A stretch of 64,000 nt of DNA from Anaerolineales bacterium (GCA_015075185.1 JABTUW010000001.1:2046001-2110000), one strand, 5' to 3'; numbered from the stretch's first letter, positions 32,237 to 40,567 are shown. Notes: generated from the letters alone by a model not told the origin. Numbers and translations are program-made.

Positions 32237-32749
32237 TCACCTGAACTGCTTCAAATAGGCTGAAACCGCCTTCATTTCAAAACCGAAGTGCAGCTTTTCC
32301 TGGGTGTGCCACTCGTACACCTCGGCTGGAGTCAGCCAGGTAATCTCGCGAATCTCGTCGGCTTTGAGCGGGCCGAGCGGCCCCAGCGGCCGGGCCGCAA
32401 AAATAGTGTAATCCATGCCCGACCGGCTGTAGAACACGCCTAGCTCGCCCAACACTTCAATCTCAATGGATAGCTCCTCGCGCATCTCCCGGTGCAGCGC
32501 GGTGAGAGGATCGAGTTCTTCCGGGTCGAGCCGGCCGCCGGGAAACGTCCACTTATCAAACAGGCTCGGATCGTTGAAATGATGGTGGATGAACAAAATG
32601 TGTTTGTCTTCAACCAGCACGGCGCGGACGGCGTAAGGACGGTCCGATTTACGATTTACGACCTGCCCACAGCGGGCCTTCGGCTCTGCCCCGCCCAGGG
32701 GTATTTTAGATTTCAGGTTTTCGATTTTAGTTTCTGAATCACGCTTCAC
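32237..32749 (-). CDS. NUDIX hydrolase
   Basis: 170 residues from a GTG. The NUDIX box is GGRLDPEELDPLTALHREMREEL, which fits GX5EX7REUXEEXGU apart from a final Leu-Ser-Ile instead of Gly. FTKW-like FDKWTFPGG precedes it. The first 35 residues (KIENLKSKIPLGG, VNRKSDRP) are encoded by AAATC and CGTAAATCG intergenic repeats, so the folded domain starts near PYAVRAVLVEDKHILFI and the true start is doubtful. Substrate unknown; possible mutT-like or nucleotide-sugar hydrolase. Located 10 bp after the ftsK stop. Confidence 0.82.
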   Translation of the reverse strand: MKRDSETKIENLKSKIPLGGAEPKARCGQVVNRKSDRPYAVRAVLVEDKHILFIHHHFNDPSLFDKWTFPGGRLDPEELDPLTALHREMREELSIEIEVLGELGVFYSRSGMDYTIFAARPLGPLGPLKADEIREITWLTPAEVYEWHTQEKLHFGFEMKAVSAYLKQFR

Positions 32750-32767
32750 GTTTTACGCCTCACGCCT
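32642..32767. repeat. AAATCGTAAATCG / CGTGAAGCGT repeat cluster
   Basis: Words CGATTTACGATTTACGACC, TAGATTTCAGGTTTTCGATT and CACGCTTCACGTTTTACGCC run from the N-terminal codons of the NUDIX gene to the stop of ftsK. They supply the NUDIX start codon and part of the FtsK stop region. Confidence 0.65.
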
Positions 32768-35051
32768 CTTCTTCTAATGGGTCGGCGTCGTCGTCGGCCT
32801 GGGTAACAAGGATGGGCCGGCCTTTGCCGCCTTCATCGGGGCCGATGATGCCCTGCTCTTCCATCTCGTCAATCAGGCGAGCGGCGCGGCTGTAGCCAAT
32901 CCGCAGGCGGCGCTGCAGCAGCGACACCGATGCTTTACCCTGCTCGCGCACGACCTGGATTGCTCTCTCCAGCAGTTCATCGTCTTTATTCTCGGCGTTC
33001 CCTTTCTCCAGGGCCTTGTACTCTTCCCACAGCGGCTGCTGCACCAGGTCGGTGTTGGCCTGCGCCGGGCTGCGCGGCTCTCGTTCCGCTGAATAGTTCG
33101 CTCCGCGCCAAAAGCGCACCAGCCGGTTCATTTCTTGGTCAGAGACAAAGACGCCTTGCAGGCGCTGCAGCTTGGCCGAGTCAGCCGCCATATACAGCAT
33201 GTCGCCCTTGCCCAGCAGCCGCTCCGCCCCCGGCGAGTCCAAAATTACCCGCGAGTCGATCTGGCTGGTCACGGCAAAGGCGATACGGGCCGGAAAGTTG
33301 GCCTTGATCAGGCCGGTGACCACGTCCACCGAAGGGCGCTGGGTGGCGATAATCAGGTGAATGCCGGTGGCGCGGGCCATCTGGGCAATGCGAGTGATGG
33401 TCCGCTCTACTTCGTCCGGGGCCATCATCATCAGGTCGGCCAGTTCGTCAATGATGAGGACGATATAAGGCAGTGTATCCCGGCCTTCCTTGACCACCTT
33501 CTCATTATAGCCAATGATATTACGGACGCCTTCCTGGGCAAAGAGTTTGTAGCGCCGCTCCATCTCGCGGGTGGTCCAGCTTAATACGCCAACAACCTTC
33601 TCCAGGTCGGTTACGACCGGAGCCAGCAGGTGCGGAACGCCGTTGTAGTTGACCAATTCGACCATCTTGGGGTCAATCATCAGCAGGCGCAGCGTTTCCG
33701 GGGTGTGGGTTGTAATCAAGCAGGCGACCACGGCATTGATACAAACACTCTTGCCGGAGCCGGTCGCCCCGGCGATGAGCAGGTGCGGCATCGAAGTCAG
33801 GTCGGCAATGACCGCCCGCCCGGAAACATCCTGTCCCAGGGCCAGCTTGAGCGGGCCGGAGGTGCGATAGAAGCGGTCCGACTCCATCAAATTGCGCAGC
33901 GTGACCAGGTTCGTGGTCGAGTTGGGCACTTCCAGGCCGACGTAGGGCCGGCCGGGAATCGGCGCTTCGATACGGATGGGCGCGGCCGAGAGGGCCAGGG
34001 CGAGGTCATTGGCCAGGCCGACAATGCGCGACACCCGCACCCGGCGCGGGTTGCCCTTGGCGTCTTTCGTCGCCATAAAACCCGGCTCCAGGCCAAACTG
34101 AGTGACCGAGGGGCCTTGATTGATTTCACGGACCTTTACTTCAACCCCAAAGCTGGCCAGCGTGTCTTCGATAATTCTGACCCGCTGCCGGATTTCGGAT
34201 TCGCTGATTTCCAGCTCCAGCCCTTCTTCAAAAATCTGGTCAACCTGGGGCAGCCGCCAACGGTGGCTGCCTTCGACCTGGCCGATCAACGCTTCAGTTG
34301 GGACCAGCGACCCATCGGCCTCATCGCCCACGATTTCACCCACCACACTGATGGGTACGTCGTCTTTGCCCCCTTCGGAAGCCGACCTGACCAGGTTTTT
34401 CCCCCCGGCCAGCATGCGGTCAATAAAGCGGGGGCTGGGTTCCAGCGGGCGCGGGCGCGGCGTCGAGGGGTTAATATTGAGCTGCCGGAAGTGGCGCCAA
34501 TCCTGAAAGCGGTAATACCAGTCGCGCAGCATCTGCCCCAGTTCGCGCAGCGACAGGCCGCTGATCAAGATGAGCGCCAGCGGGAACAGGCCGCCCAGAA
34601 CGACCAGGGTGGTGGGCATTCCCAGGGCCGAGCGCAGCAGTTCGCCCAGCATCCAGCCAATCGCCCCGCCGCCGCCGAACTCTTCCACCCCGTCGCCCGG
34701 CTGGATAAAGTGGAACACAATCAGCAGCAGCCCCAGCAGTAAAAAGGTGCCGACCGGCTTCTCCCACTTCTCCTGGCTGTCTTCGCTGCCGTAGCGCCGG
34801 AAGAACCAGATGGCCAGCAGCGTTAAGGGCAGCCAGATCACGTACTGGCCCCAGCCGATGAGCACCCCCAGGAAATTCAGCCAGCCGGCAATGAGCGTGC
34901 TCCGGTTGGGTGTAAACAGGCTGAGCAGGGTAATCCCGGCCAGGATCAACAAGCCTACGCCCATAACCTCTGGCCGAGGCTTCGCTTCTTTTTTGGGCTG
35001 GCTCTTTTTAGTTGTAGTTGTTGGTCTACGAATCGTTGCTTTTTTGGTCAT
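32760..35051 (-). CDS. ftsK: FtsK/SpoIIIE DNA translocase
   Basis: 763 residues from the ATG at MTKKATIRRP; an in-frame TTG 54 bases upstream lies in a hairpin and is less likely. The N-terminal membrane part has four or five helices (MGVGLLILAGITLLSLF, YVIWLPLTLLAIWFF, TFLLLGLLLIVFHFI, LVVLGGLFPLALILISG). A linker of about 100 residues is followed by the motor: alpha/beta domains with GPSVTQFGLEPG, Walker A LIAGATGSGKSVCINA, Walker B YIVLIIDELADLMM, and RATGIHLIIATQRPSVDVVTGLIKANFPARIAF. A C-terminal gamma winged helix (ASVSLLQRRLRIGYSRAARLIDEME) follows. It pumps chromosome DNA at the division septum and activates XerCD recombination. Confidence 0.95.
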   Translation of the reverse strand: MTKKATIRRPTTTTKKSQPKKEAKPRPEVMGVGLLILAGITLLSLFTPNRSTLIAGWLNFLGVLIGWGQYVIWLPLTLLAIWFFRRYGSEDSQEKWEKPVGTFLLLGLLLIVFHFIQPGDGVEEFGGGGAIGWMLGELLRSALGMPTTLVVLGGLFPLALILISGLSLRELGQMLRDWYYRFQDWRHFRQLNINPSTPRPRPLEPSPRFIDRMLAGGKNLVRSASEGGKDDVPISVVGEIVGDEADGSLVPTEALIGQVEGSHRWRLPQVDQIFEEGLELEISESEIRQRVRIIEDTLASFGVEVKVREINQGPSVTQFGLEPGFMATKDAKGNPRRVRVSRIVGLANDLALALSAAPIRIEAPIPGRPYVGLEVPNSTTNLVTLRNLMESDRFYRTSGPLKLALGQDVSGRAVIADLTSMPHLLIAGATGSGKSVCINAVVACLITTHTPETLRLLMIDPKMVELVNYNGVPHLLAPVVTDLEKVVGVLSWTTREMERRYKLFAQEGVRNIIGYNEKVVKEGRDTLPYIVLIIDELADLMMMAPDEVERTITRIAQMARATGIHLIIATQRPSVDVVTGLIKANFPARIAFAVTSQIDSRVILDSPGAERLLGKGDMLYMAADSAKLQRLQGVFVSDQEMNRLVRFWRGANYSAEREPRSPAQANTDLVQQPLWEEYKALEKGNAENKDDELLERAIQVVREQGKASVSLLQRRLRIGYSRAARLIDEMEEQGIIGPDEGGKGRPILVTQADDDADPLEEEA

Positions 35052-35062
35052 GCTTAGGTTAA

Positions 35063-35104
35063 AGGTGACTGGCACTTGGTTAGTGCTAGAAGAGAAAAGT
35101 GCCA
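35063..35104. repeat. TGGCACTT hairpin in the ftsK leader
   Basis: TGGCACTT (35063-35070) pairs with AAGTGCCA (35097-35104) in the region just before the ftsK ATG. It would fold in the transcript and could affect ribosome access. Confidence 0.5.
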
Positions 35105-35209
35105 ATCATCTGAGTAAATGTGGCTTTTTGGGCCATGCTTCAAAAACAGCACAAATGTTTTGTGGTTATTGTAGCATGAAGCGGGGGATTTTGAAAGTAG
35201 GATAAAACA

Positions 35210-35289
35210 GTCCACAGATGGACGCAGATAAACACAGATGTAGAAATTTTCTGACTAAATCTGCGTCCATCTGGGTGTATCTGCGGACT
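35210..35289. repeat. CACAGATGGACGCAGAT palindrome
   Basis: GTCCACAGATGGACGCAGAT on the left and ATCTGCGTCCATCTGGGTG with ATCTGCGGAC on the right form an imperfect inverted repeat made of 11-12 bp units. Same family as 8716-8752 and 10246-10333. Confidence 0.85.
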
Positions 35290-35308
35290 GAAAGGTGATC
35301 CTCAACTG

Positions 35309-36775
35309 TCATTCACGCCCATACGGATACCAGAACGGCTTCGGCTCGTCACTAAAATCCCAGTGGACGTGCTTGGTCTCCAGGAAGCTCTCCAACCCCT
35401 CCTCGCCCAACTCGCGGGCATTGCCGCTCATCTTCATCCCGCCGAAAGGCCCGGCGTAGTTGTCGGTCAGCGGGTCGTTGATCCAGACCGTGCCGGCGTG
35501 GACTTCCTCGAAGAAGCGCTTGGCCAGGCGGGCGTCGTTGGTGCGGATGACCGCGCCCAGGCCGTAGTCGCTGTCGTTGGCCAGCTCGATGGCCTCGTCA
35601 AAGGTGCGATAGGTCATAATGGGGATGGTCGGGCCAAAGGTTTCCTCGCGCATGATCTTCATTGAGTGGTTGACATTGATCAGCACCGTCGGCTCGTAGA
35701 ACCAGCCCCGCTCCAATTTCTCCGGCGCTCTGCCGCCGGTCAATACCCTGGCCCCTTTGGCGACCGCATCGGCCACATGGCCGGCGACCTTCTCCCGATA
35801 GGCCGGCGCAGCCAGCGGCCCCATGTCGGTGCTGCGTTCGAGGCCCGGCCCTAGCCGCAGCCCGCGGACAAAATCGGTCATCGCCGCCGCGAAGGCCTGG
35901 CCCATCTCCTGCGGCACGTAGACCCGCTCGGTGGAGGTGCAGACCTGCCCGGCGTTGATCAGCGCCGCGTAAGCCACCGCCTCTACCGCCGTTTCGATGT
36001 CGGCGTCGGGGGCGATAACAAAGGGGTCTTTGCCGCCCAATTCCAGGTGCAGCCGCTTGATGCGCTTGGCCGCCAGAGTGGCGATGCGCTGCCCAATCGT
36101 GGTCGAGCCGGTGAAGGCGATGACCGGCACGTCGGGATGCTCGACCAGGACATCACCCACGCGGTCGCCGCGCCCGGTGAGGACATTGATGACGCCCGGC
36201 GGGAAGTGGTCGAAGACGATTTCGGCCAGGCGCAGCGTCGAGAGGGGGGTGTGGTCGGAGGGCTTGATGATGACGGTGTTTCCGGCGGCGACCGCCGGGG
36301 CCACTTTCCAGATCATGAGCAGCAGCGGGAAGTTGAACGGAACAATGCAGGCGGTCACGCCATACGGCTCTTTAATGACAAAGTTGAACTGCGACCGTTC
36401 GGACGGTGGCAGCACCCGGCCCCGGTAGTTGCGGATCATCTCGGCGTAGTAATCCAGCGTGCCGATGGTCCACTCGACCTCTTCCTCGTTTTCGGAGATG
36501 GCTTTGCCTTCTTCCAGGGTCAGCAGTTCGACCACCTCGTCGAAATGGTCGCGCAGCTTGCGAGCGGCCTCGTGCAGCATTTCGCACCGCTCCAGAGCCG
36601 AGGTCCAGCACCATGCTTTAAAGGCGTGCCTGGCCACCTCGATGGCCTTGAGCGCGTCATCGGCGCTGCCATTGGGCACGCTGTCAAGGATTTCTTCGGT
36701 AGCGGGGTTGAAGACCTCGATGGTTTGGCCGTCGCTGGCCTCGACCCACTGGCCGTTGATGTACATGGGTTTCAT
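35309..36775 (-). CDS. NAD(P)-dependent aldehyde dehydrogenase
   Basis: 488 residues. PFNFPLLLMIWKVAPAVAAGNTVIIKPSDHTPLS (cofactor region), VIAFTGSTTIGQRI, LELGGKDPFVI with the general-base Glu, and NAGQVCTSTERVYV with the nucleophilic Cys are all present. EETFGPTIPIM and GPFGGMKMSGNARELGEEGLESF close the fold. It oxidises an aldehyde to the acid; closest in style to gamma-aminobutyraldehyde/betaine or lactaldehyde dehydrogenases. The start has GAGGAGATTGCC upstream in minus orientation. It lies near an aldehyde:ferredoxin oxidoreductase, which may make this a locus for aldehyde handling. Confidence 0.93.
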   Translation of the reverse strand: MKPMYINGQWVEASDGQTIEVFNPATEEILDSVPNGSADDALKAIEVARHAFKAWCWTSALERCEMLHEAARKLRDHFDEVVELLTLEEGKAISENEEEVEWTIGTLDYYAEMIRNYRGRVLPPSERSQFNFVIKEPYGVTACIVPFNFPLLLMIWKVAPAVAAGNTVIIKPSDHTPLSTLRLAEIVFDHFPPGVINVLTGRGDRVGDVLVEHPDVPVIAFTGSTTIGQRIATLAAKRIKRLHLELGGKDPFVIAPDADIETAVEAVAYAALINAGQVCTSTERVYVPQEMGQAFAAAMTDFVRGLRLGPGLERSTDMGPLAAPAYREKVAGHVADAVAKGARVLTGGRAPEKLERGWFYEPTVLINVNHSMKIMREETFGPTIPIMTYRTFDEAIELANDSDYGLGAVIRTNDARLAKRFFEEVHAGTVWINDPLTDNYAGPFGGMKMSGNARELGEEGLESFLETKHVHWDFSDEPKPFWYPYGRE

Positions 36776-36797
36776 ATAGGCAATCTCCTCAGGAAAT

Positions 36798-36873
36798 AGT
36801 AAACAGTTATCAGTAGTCAGGGGTCAGTGAACAGTCTGACTGATGACTGGTTACTGTTCACTAGCCACTGTTT
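36798..36873. repeat. CAGTAGTCAGT palindrome
   Basis: AGTAAACAGTTATCAGTAGT against GACTGGTTACTGTTCACT-type units; imperfect inverted repeat. Its right edge overlaps the last codons of the next gene (ENSG and stop). Confidence 0.85.
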
Positions 36874-37283
36874 TCATTTTCCAGCATATCGGCCAGGGTT
36901 TGCATGTAGAGCGTCACATCCTCAACCTGATTGCGCTGCAAGTAGCGCCGGCCTCCGGGCAGGCGGTCCAGCACCCGCGTGTCAGAGAGGTTTTCAAGGT
37001 GGATGACATCTTGATGGCTAAAGCCGACCCCTTGCAGAATGATGAATAGATCATCTACCTTGTGCCCGCTGCTCTCGCAGTAATCTTTGGCGTACTCGCT
37101 CCATTCGTCCAATTCAAAATCAACGGATCGGGCAATTTCATGATCGGTCATTTGGGTTATGGTTTGGACCAGGTGGCCGCAGTTGCAGCGAGCCATGTGA
37201 CCCCATTCATACCTGGCCCCGCCGGTTAGCCGAGCCATCGTTTCTCGTAAAGCTTTAATCAGTTCCCCATTGCTTTGAGCCAT
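36861..37283 (-). CDS. Conserved-looking protein of unknown function
   Basis: 140 residues, soluble, helical. A short motif RYEWGHMARCNCGHLVQTIT holds two Cys and two His (CNCGH) that could bind metal; DYCESSGHKVDDLF adds another Cys and His. I know of no named family, though proteins of this type with EWGHM-x-x-CNCGHL are seen in several phyla. GGTGGAGG lies ahead of the ATG in minus orientation. Its end lies in a CAGT palindrome. It sits between the MarR regulator and the aldehyde dehydrogenase and may be cotranscribed with either. Confidence 0.7.
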   Translation of the reverse strand: MAQSNGELIKALRETMARLTGGARYEWGHMARCNCGHLVQTITQMTDHEIARSVDFELDEWSEYAKDYCESSGHKVDDLFIILQGVGFSHQDVIHLENLSDTRVLDRLPGGRRYLQRNQVEDVTLYMQTLADMLENENSG

Positions 37284-37315
37284 AAAGATCTACCTCCACC
37301 GCTTCGTTTTTAATT

Positions 37316-37786
37316 TCAATGTTGGTTCCAATAAGTTTCATTGACTGTACTCAAGATACCGTTGAACAGTTTGACGATAAGGTGGGCTTCGTCCTCGCTC
37401 AGGTGACAGGCAAAATGCCGGGAGATCCCTTGAGCGTAAACCAGCCAGGCTTTCCGTAGGGCTGCTACTCCCTCCTCGGTGATAGCGGCGAATGAGCCGC
37501 GCCGGTCGGTAGGATCAGGCTGGCGCTGCAAAAGGCCGGCGGTTTCCAAGCGGTCCACTAAACGAGTTAAGCCGCTACGACTTAAAACCACTTTGCGGGC
37601 TAACTCGTGCAGCCGCAGCCGGCGTTCCGGGGCTTCAAACAGTTCGATTAAGACATCGTACCAATGCAGGGGGATACAGTCCGCCTCAGTTAATTCACGG
37701 TTGATCAAATCAATGAGGGTAGCGTGGGTCGTAATAAATGCTCGCCAGGCTGAGAGATGTAATTGGCCCAATTGATGCTCAGTCAT
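37316..37786 (-). CDS. MarR-family transcriptional regulator
   Basis: 156 residues with the MarR winged helix: LHLYDVLIELFEAPERRLRLHELA, RKVVLSRSGLTRLVDRLETAGLLQRQ (recognition helix and wing) and DRRGSFAAITEEGVAAL. It binds DNA as a dimer and responds to small ligands. Its promoter -10 box lies only about 7 bases before the ATG, so the mRNA is probably leaderless. Divergent from the Rieske protein gene, with a 29-bp palindrome between them that is its probable operator. Confidence 0.93.
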   Translation of the reverse strand: MTEHQLGQLHLSAWRAFITTHATLIDLINRELTEADCIPLHWYDVLIELFEAPERRLRLHELARKVVLSRSGLTRLVDRLETAGLLQRQPDPTDRRGSFAAITEEGVAALRKAWLVYAQGISRHFACHLSEDEAHLIVKLFNGILSTVNETYWNQH

Positions 37787-37792
37787 AGAAAA

Positions 37793-37821
37793 ATTTTAAC
37801 ACAAAGTAGTTGACAATGCAA
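37793..37821 (-). promoter_or_regulatory. Promoter of the marR-type gene
   Basis: Minus strand TTGCAT (37821-37816) and TAAAAT (37798-37793), spacer 17. The start point is predicted at or next to the ATG at 37786. Confidence 0.6.
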
Positions 37822-37838
37822 CAAAATTATGATATATT
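37810..37838 (+). promoter_or_regulatory. Promoter of the Rieske protein gene
   Basis: TTGACA (37810-37815) and TATATT (37833-37838) separated by 17 bp, a near-consensus sigma-70 promoter. Its -35 box abuts the -35 box of the divergent MarR promoter. A GTTG-N6-CAAC (37809-37822) covers both. Confidence 0.7.
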
Positions 37839-37840
37839 TA

Positions 37841-37869
37841 GTTGTATATACAATCATTGTAGATACAAC
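37841..37869. promoter_or_regulatory. Palindromic operator, probably for the MarR regulator
   Basis: GTTGTATATACAAT (37841-37854) and ATTGTAGATACAAC (37856-37869) around a central C are inverted copies with one mismatch pair. It begins 3 bp after the -10 box, over the start point, so binding would block the Rieske promoter. Confidence 0.7.
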
Positions 37870-37891
37870 AATATTCAGGGAGAAAATACTC

Positions 37892-38197
37892 ATGAAATAC
37901 CCACTGATCAAAATTGATGAGATTCCTGACGAGGGAGCCAAAGTGGTGCCTTTTTTTGGCAGGGAAGTGCATGTTTACAAAGCCAATGGAGTACCCAAAG
38001 CTGTGTCGAATACCTGCATGCATTTTGGCGGGCCGCTGGAGTGCAAGGAAGGCAAGTTTGTTTGCGCCTGGCATGGCGCGGAGTATGATATGAAAGATGG
38101 ACAACGCTTAAAAGCCCCCGCTCCGCCCCATTCACGGCTGATGTTTTTGTCAACGCGGGTTGAGGACGGCGTACTGAATTACGTGTGGGGCGAGTGA
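37892..38197 (+). CDS. Rieske [2Fe-2S] ferredoxin-like protein
   Basis: 101 residues from the ATG after CAGGGAGAAAATACTC; an ATG 21 codons upstream lies over the promoter and is not used. The Rieske motif is NTCMHFGGPLECKEG (CxH) then FVCAWHGAEYD (CxxH), 17 residues apart, with the GREVHVYKANG strand ahead. It is a small stand-alone electron carrier of the type that serves dioxygenases or nitrite reductase-like systems. Controlled by the divergent MarR; its electron partner is not obvious in the window. Confidence 0.9.
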   Translation: MKYPLIKIDEIPDEGAKVVPFFGREVHVYKANGVPKAVSNTCMHFGGPLECKEGKFVCAWHGAEYDMKDGQRLKAPAPPHSRLMFLSTRVEDGVLNYVWGE

Positions 38198-38205
38198 TTT
38201 TGGCT

Positions 38206-38251
38206 AAAAAAAGTGCTCGGTTTGAGCGGTGTTACCCCTTAAACCGAGCAC
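38206..38251 (-). terminator. Intrinsic terminator for the AOR gene
   Basis: GTGCTCGGTTT and AAACCGAGCAC form an 11-bp perfect stem (38213-38223, 38241-38251) with a 17-base loop. On the minus strand it is followed by TTTTTTT, an ideal terminator for the aldehyde:ferredoxin oxidoreductase gene. Confidence 0.85.
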
Positions 38252-38269
38252 CAGGATTCATCGAGTTGT

Positions 38270-40210
38270 TTACAATCGCAACTGATCCGCCACCCAGCCC
38301 AGCTCCAACGCCTCCAGCTTGTGCCGGGTCGGCGCGCCCGTCTCGACATCCCACTCGTTCTGGAGGTAATACTCGTCCAGAGCGGCCTCGAATTGGGCGC
38401 GGTCTACGGCGATACCGTCGCTGGGACCGCCCTTAAGGGCCTTTTTGAACATCTTTTCGGCCAGCTTGTCATGCTCGCGGTCAATGCCTTCGCGGGCGTT
38501 GAAGGCGCGCAGCATGTTCAGGCGGCGCTCGCCGACCTGCTGCAGTTCGTCAATGGTCACATCCCAGCCGGTGACGTACTCGACCAAATCGCGCAAATCC
38601 TGCGGCCCATAAAGCTGCCAGGCCGGACCGTAGACAAACTGGCAGACGTTGACGCTGTCCATGACGCTGTAATGGTACTGGGTTTCGCGGGCAAAGCGCA
38701 CTTTCTCCGGGGTCAGCGAGCGCACCGGCTGGGCTTCGGTCAGGCCCAGCGCCCCCAGCCGTTCGGGATAAGCGACATTTTCCTCGTACACCGGGTCATG
38801 CTCGCTGCTCTGGTGATCGGCCCCAAAGGGATTGACGGCGTAAATCAAGGCCAGGCTGCGCTTCAGTTGGGGCATGTGGGCCGGGGCTTCCTGGCCCTTA
38901 CTGGTAATGAGAAACTCTTCCGTGCCACGGCCAAGCGCCTTGGCCGCCGCCGCCGAACCCATCCCCAGAATTTGGCCAAAGCCTTCGCCTTTGGCGATCA
39001 GTTCGGTCATTTGCACCATCGCTTCGGCGTTGCCAAATTTTAGAGGGATGCCGCCGGTGTCGCTCATGGTGATCAGGCCGTTTTCAAAACATTCCATGGC
39101 CCAGGCAATGGTCGCACCGCAGGAGATGGTATCTATCCCGTACTGGTTGCAAAGCTGGTTGGCATAGGCAATGGCCGCCAGGTCGTCAACGCCGCAGTAG
39201 TTTCCAAAGGTCGAGGTAGTTTCGTATTCCGGGCCGCCGTAGTGGGGATCTACCTTGTAGGGGCCTTCGGTAATTTCGACCACCCGCTTGCAGCGAACGG
39301 TGCAACTGTAGCAGGTGTCGCGGCCCTTTAAATCCTGCTTGTCTTCGGCGGCTCCGACGAGAATCGTGTCGTACATGGTTGGGCCGTCAATTTTTTCCCA
39401 GCCCTCAAAGACGCCGCTGTTAAAATTGTAGGCCGGCAGCATACCGACCGCCTGCTGGACGCCGGTCGTCTCGGCGGTGCCGTACTTGCCCAGGCCGGCC
39501 ACATCGGAGGTGGGGAACATCTTGGCCCCCATGCGGGCCAGGTCACTCAACGCCTTTTTATTGGCAACGGCGTAATTCTTCTTACCTTCCTTGCCCCGCA
39601 CCACCACCGCTTTGAGATTTTTACTGCCCATGACCGCGCCCATACCGGTGCGGCCGTTAGCCCGGTTGCTCATATTGATGATGGCGGAGAAGCGCACGCC
39701 GCGCTCGCCCGCCGGGCCAACCTGGGCTACTTCAATATCCTTGTCGCCCAACTCCGCCTTGAGGATGGCCTCGACCTCGCCGGTAATTTTGCCCCACAGG
39801 TGACTGGCGTCGCGCAGTTCATACTGCCCATCGTTGACCCACAGATAAACCGGCCGGGACGCTTTGCCCTTGATGATAAAGGCGTCGAACCCGGCAAATT
39901 TCATTTCCGCCGGAAAAAAGCCGCCGCACTGGGCGTCGCCAATCGCGCCGGTCAGCGGGCTTTTGGCCGAGGCGGTCATGCGGCTCTGGCCGGAAATCGC
40001 CGCGCCGGTCGTCACCCCAACCGAGAGCGCCAGAATATTATCCGGCCCCAGCGGGTCGGCCCCGGCCGGCATTTCTTTGAGCAAATAATACATATTGAGC
40101 GCGCTGCCGCCCATATATTTGCGGTAAAAACTCTCCGGTGGCTCCTCGACAGTCATCTCGCCTGTGGTTAAATTGACATGCAGAATCTTACCATTGTATC
40201 CGATTGGCAT
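38270..40210 (-). CDS. Aldehyde:ferredoxin oxidoreductase (tungsten/molybdenum AOR family)
   Basis: 646 residues. The pterin-binding N-terminal domain opens GYNGKILHVNLTTGEMTVEEP, then YMGGSALNMYYLL, SGQSRMTASAKSPLTGAIGDAQ, NRANGRTGMGAVMGSKNLKAVVVRG. The 4Fe-4S ligands are DTCYSCTVRCKR (CxxCxxxC) and a distal Cys, probably in SVNVCQFVYG; INPFGADHQ-like NPFGADHQSSEHD also fits the family. It oxidises an aldehyde to a carboxylate with reduction of ferredoxin. Its MoaD/ThiS-like partner is encoded 127 bp upstream on the same strand. AAGGAGAAACGC precedes the ATG. Confidence 0.95.
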   Translation of the reverse strand: MPIGYNGKILHVNLTTGEMTVEEPPESFYRKYMGGSALNMYYLLKEMPAGADPLGPDNILALSVGVTTGAAISGQSRMTASAKSPLTGAIGDAQCGGFFPAEMKFAGFDAFIIKGKASRPVYLWVNDGQYELRDASHLWGKITGEVEAILKAELGDKDIEVAQVGPAGERGVRFSAIINMSNRANGRTGMGAVMGSKNLKAVVVRGKEGKKNYAVANKKALSDLARMGAKMFPTSDVAGLGKYGTAETTGVQQAVGMLPAYNFNSGVFEGWEKIDGPTMYDTILVGAAEDKQDLKGRDTCYSCTVRCKRVVEITEGPYKVDPHYGGPEYETTSTFGNYCGVDDLAAIAYANQLCNQYGIDTISCGATIAWAMECFENGLITMSDTGGIPLKFGNAEAMVQMTELIAKGEGFGQILGMGSAAAAKALGRGTEEFLITSKGQEAPAHMPQLKRSLALIYAVNPFGADHQSSEHDPVYEENVAYPERLGALGLTEAQPVRSLTPEKVRFARETQYHYSVMDSVNVCQFVYGPAWQLYGPQDLRDLVEYVTGWDVTIDELQQVGERRLNMLRAFNAREGIDREHDKLAEKMFKKALKGGPSDGIAVDRAQFEAALDEYYLQNEWDVETGAPTRHKLEALELGWVADQLRL

Positions 40211-40268
40211 AGCGTTTCTCCTTTGAAAAAGTTAATCCTAATAGAGTAATTACTCTTAAAACATAATT

Positions 40269-40340
40269 CGTAAAACGTAAAGCGTCTGGACTAAAATTTG
40301 TTTGTAGATAAGCCATTACGCATCACGCTTTACGTTTTAT
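40269..40340. repeat. CGTAAAACGTAAAGCGT palindrome
   Basis: CGTAAAACGTAAAGCGTC at the left and GCATCACGCTTTACGTTTTAT at the right; imperfect inverted repeat between AOR and the MoaD-like gene. The right end supplies the MoaD-like stop codon. Confidence 0.8.
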
Positions 40341-40567
40341 CCTCCCCCCAGCATGCGGAACAACTGCAAATCGTCGCCATCCTGCAAAATGTGATTGTGT
40401 TCTACCTGCGCCCCGCCCACCGCTGCGGAGACGGTAGAGCTAAGTTTGAACTGCTGCAACACGTCGGTCACTCTGGCCCCTGCGGGCAGAGTCAGCGTGG
40501 TTTTGCCTTTAGCCTGGCGGGGCAGGTGATCTCTAAGAATACCGTGAAGTGTTAAATGAACTTCCAA
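40337..40567 (-). CDS. MoaD/ThiS-family sulfur carrier-like protein
   Basis: 76 residues counted from a TTG preceded by AAGG; a longer frame reaching 40744 runs through an intergenic palindrome and is rejected. The beta-grasp sequence EVHLTLHGILRDHLPRQAKGKTTLTLPAGARVTDVLQQF and the end DGDDLQLFRMLGGG match MoaD-type proteins, although the usual terminal GG is followed by an extra Gly. It likely supplies sulfur for the pterin of the AOR, or is a dedicated AOR-linked ubiquitin-like protein. Same strand and probably same transcript as AOR. Confidence 0.78.
   Translation of the reverse strand: MEVHLTLHGILRDHLPRQAKGKTTLTLPAGARVTDVLQQFKLSSTVSAAVGGAQVEHNHILQDGDDLQLFRMLGGG

Noticed and set aside
33630..34742. 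370-codon frame antisense to ftsK
   Set aside because: It is the shadow of a strongly conserved gene and shows no domain.
38185..38436. 83-codon frame on the + strand after the Rieske gene
   Set aside because: It overlaps the AOR terminator and the 3' end of AOR antisense and has no features of its own.
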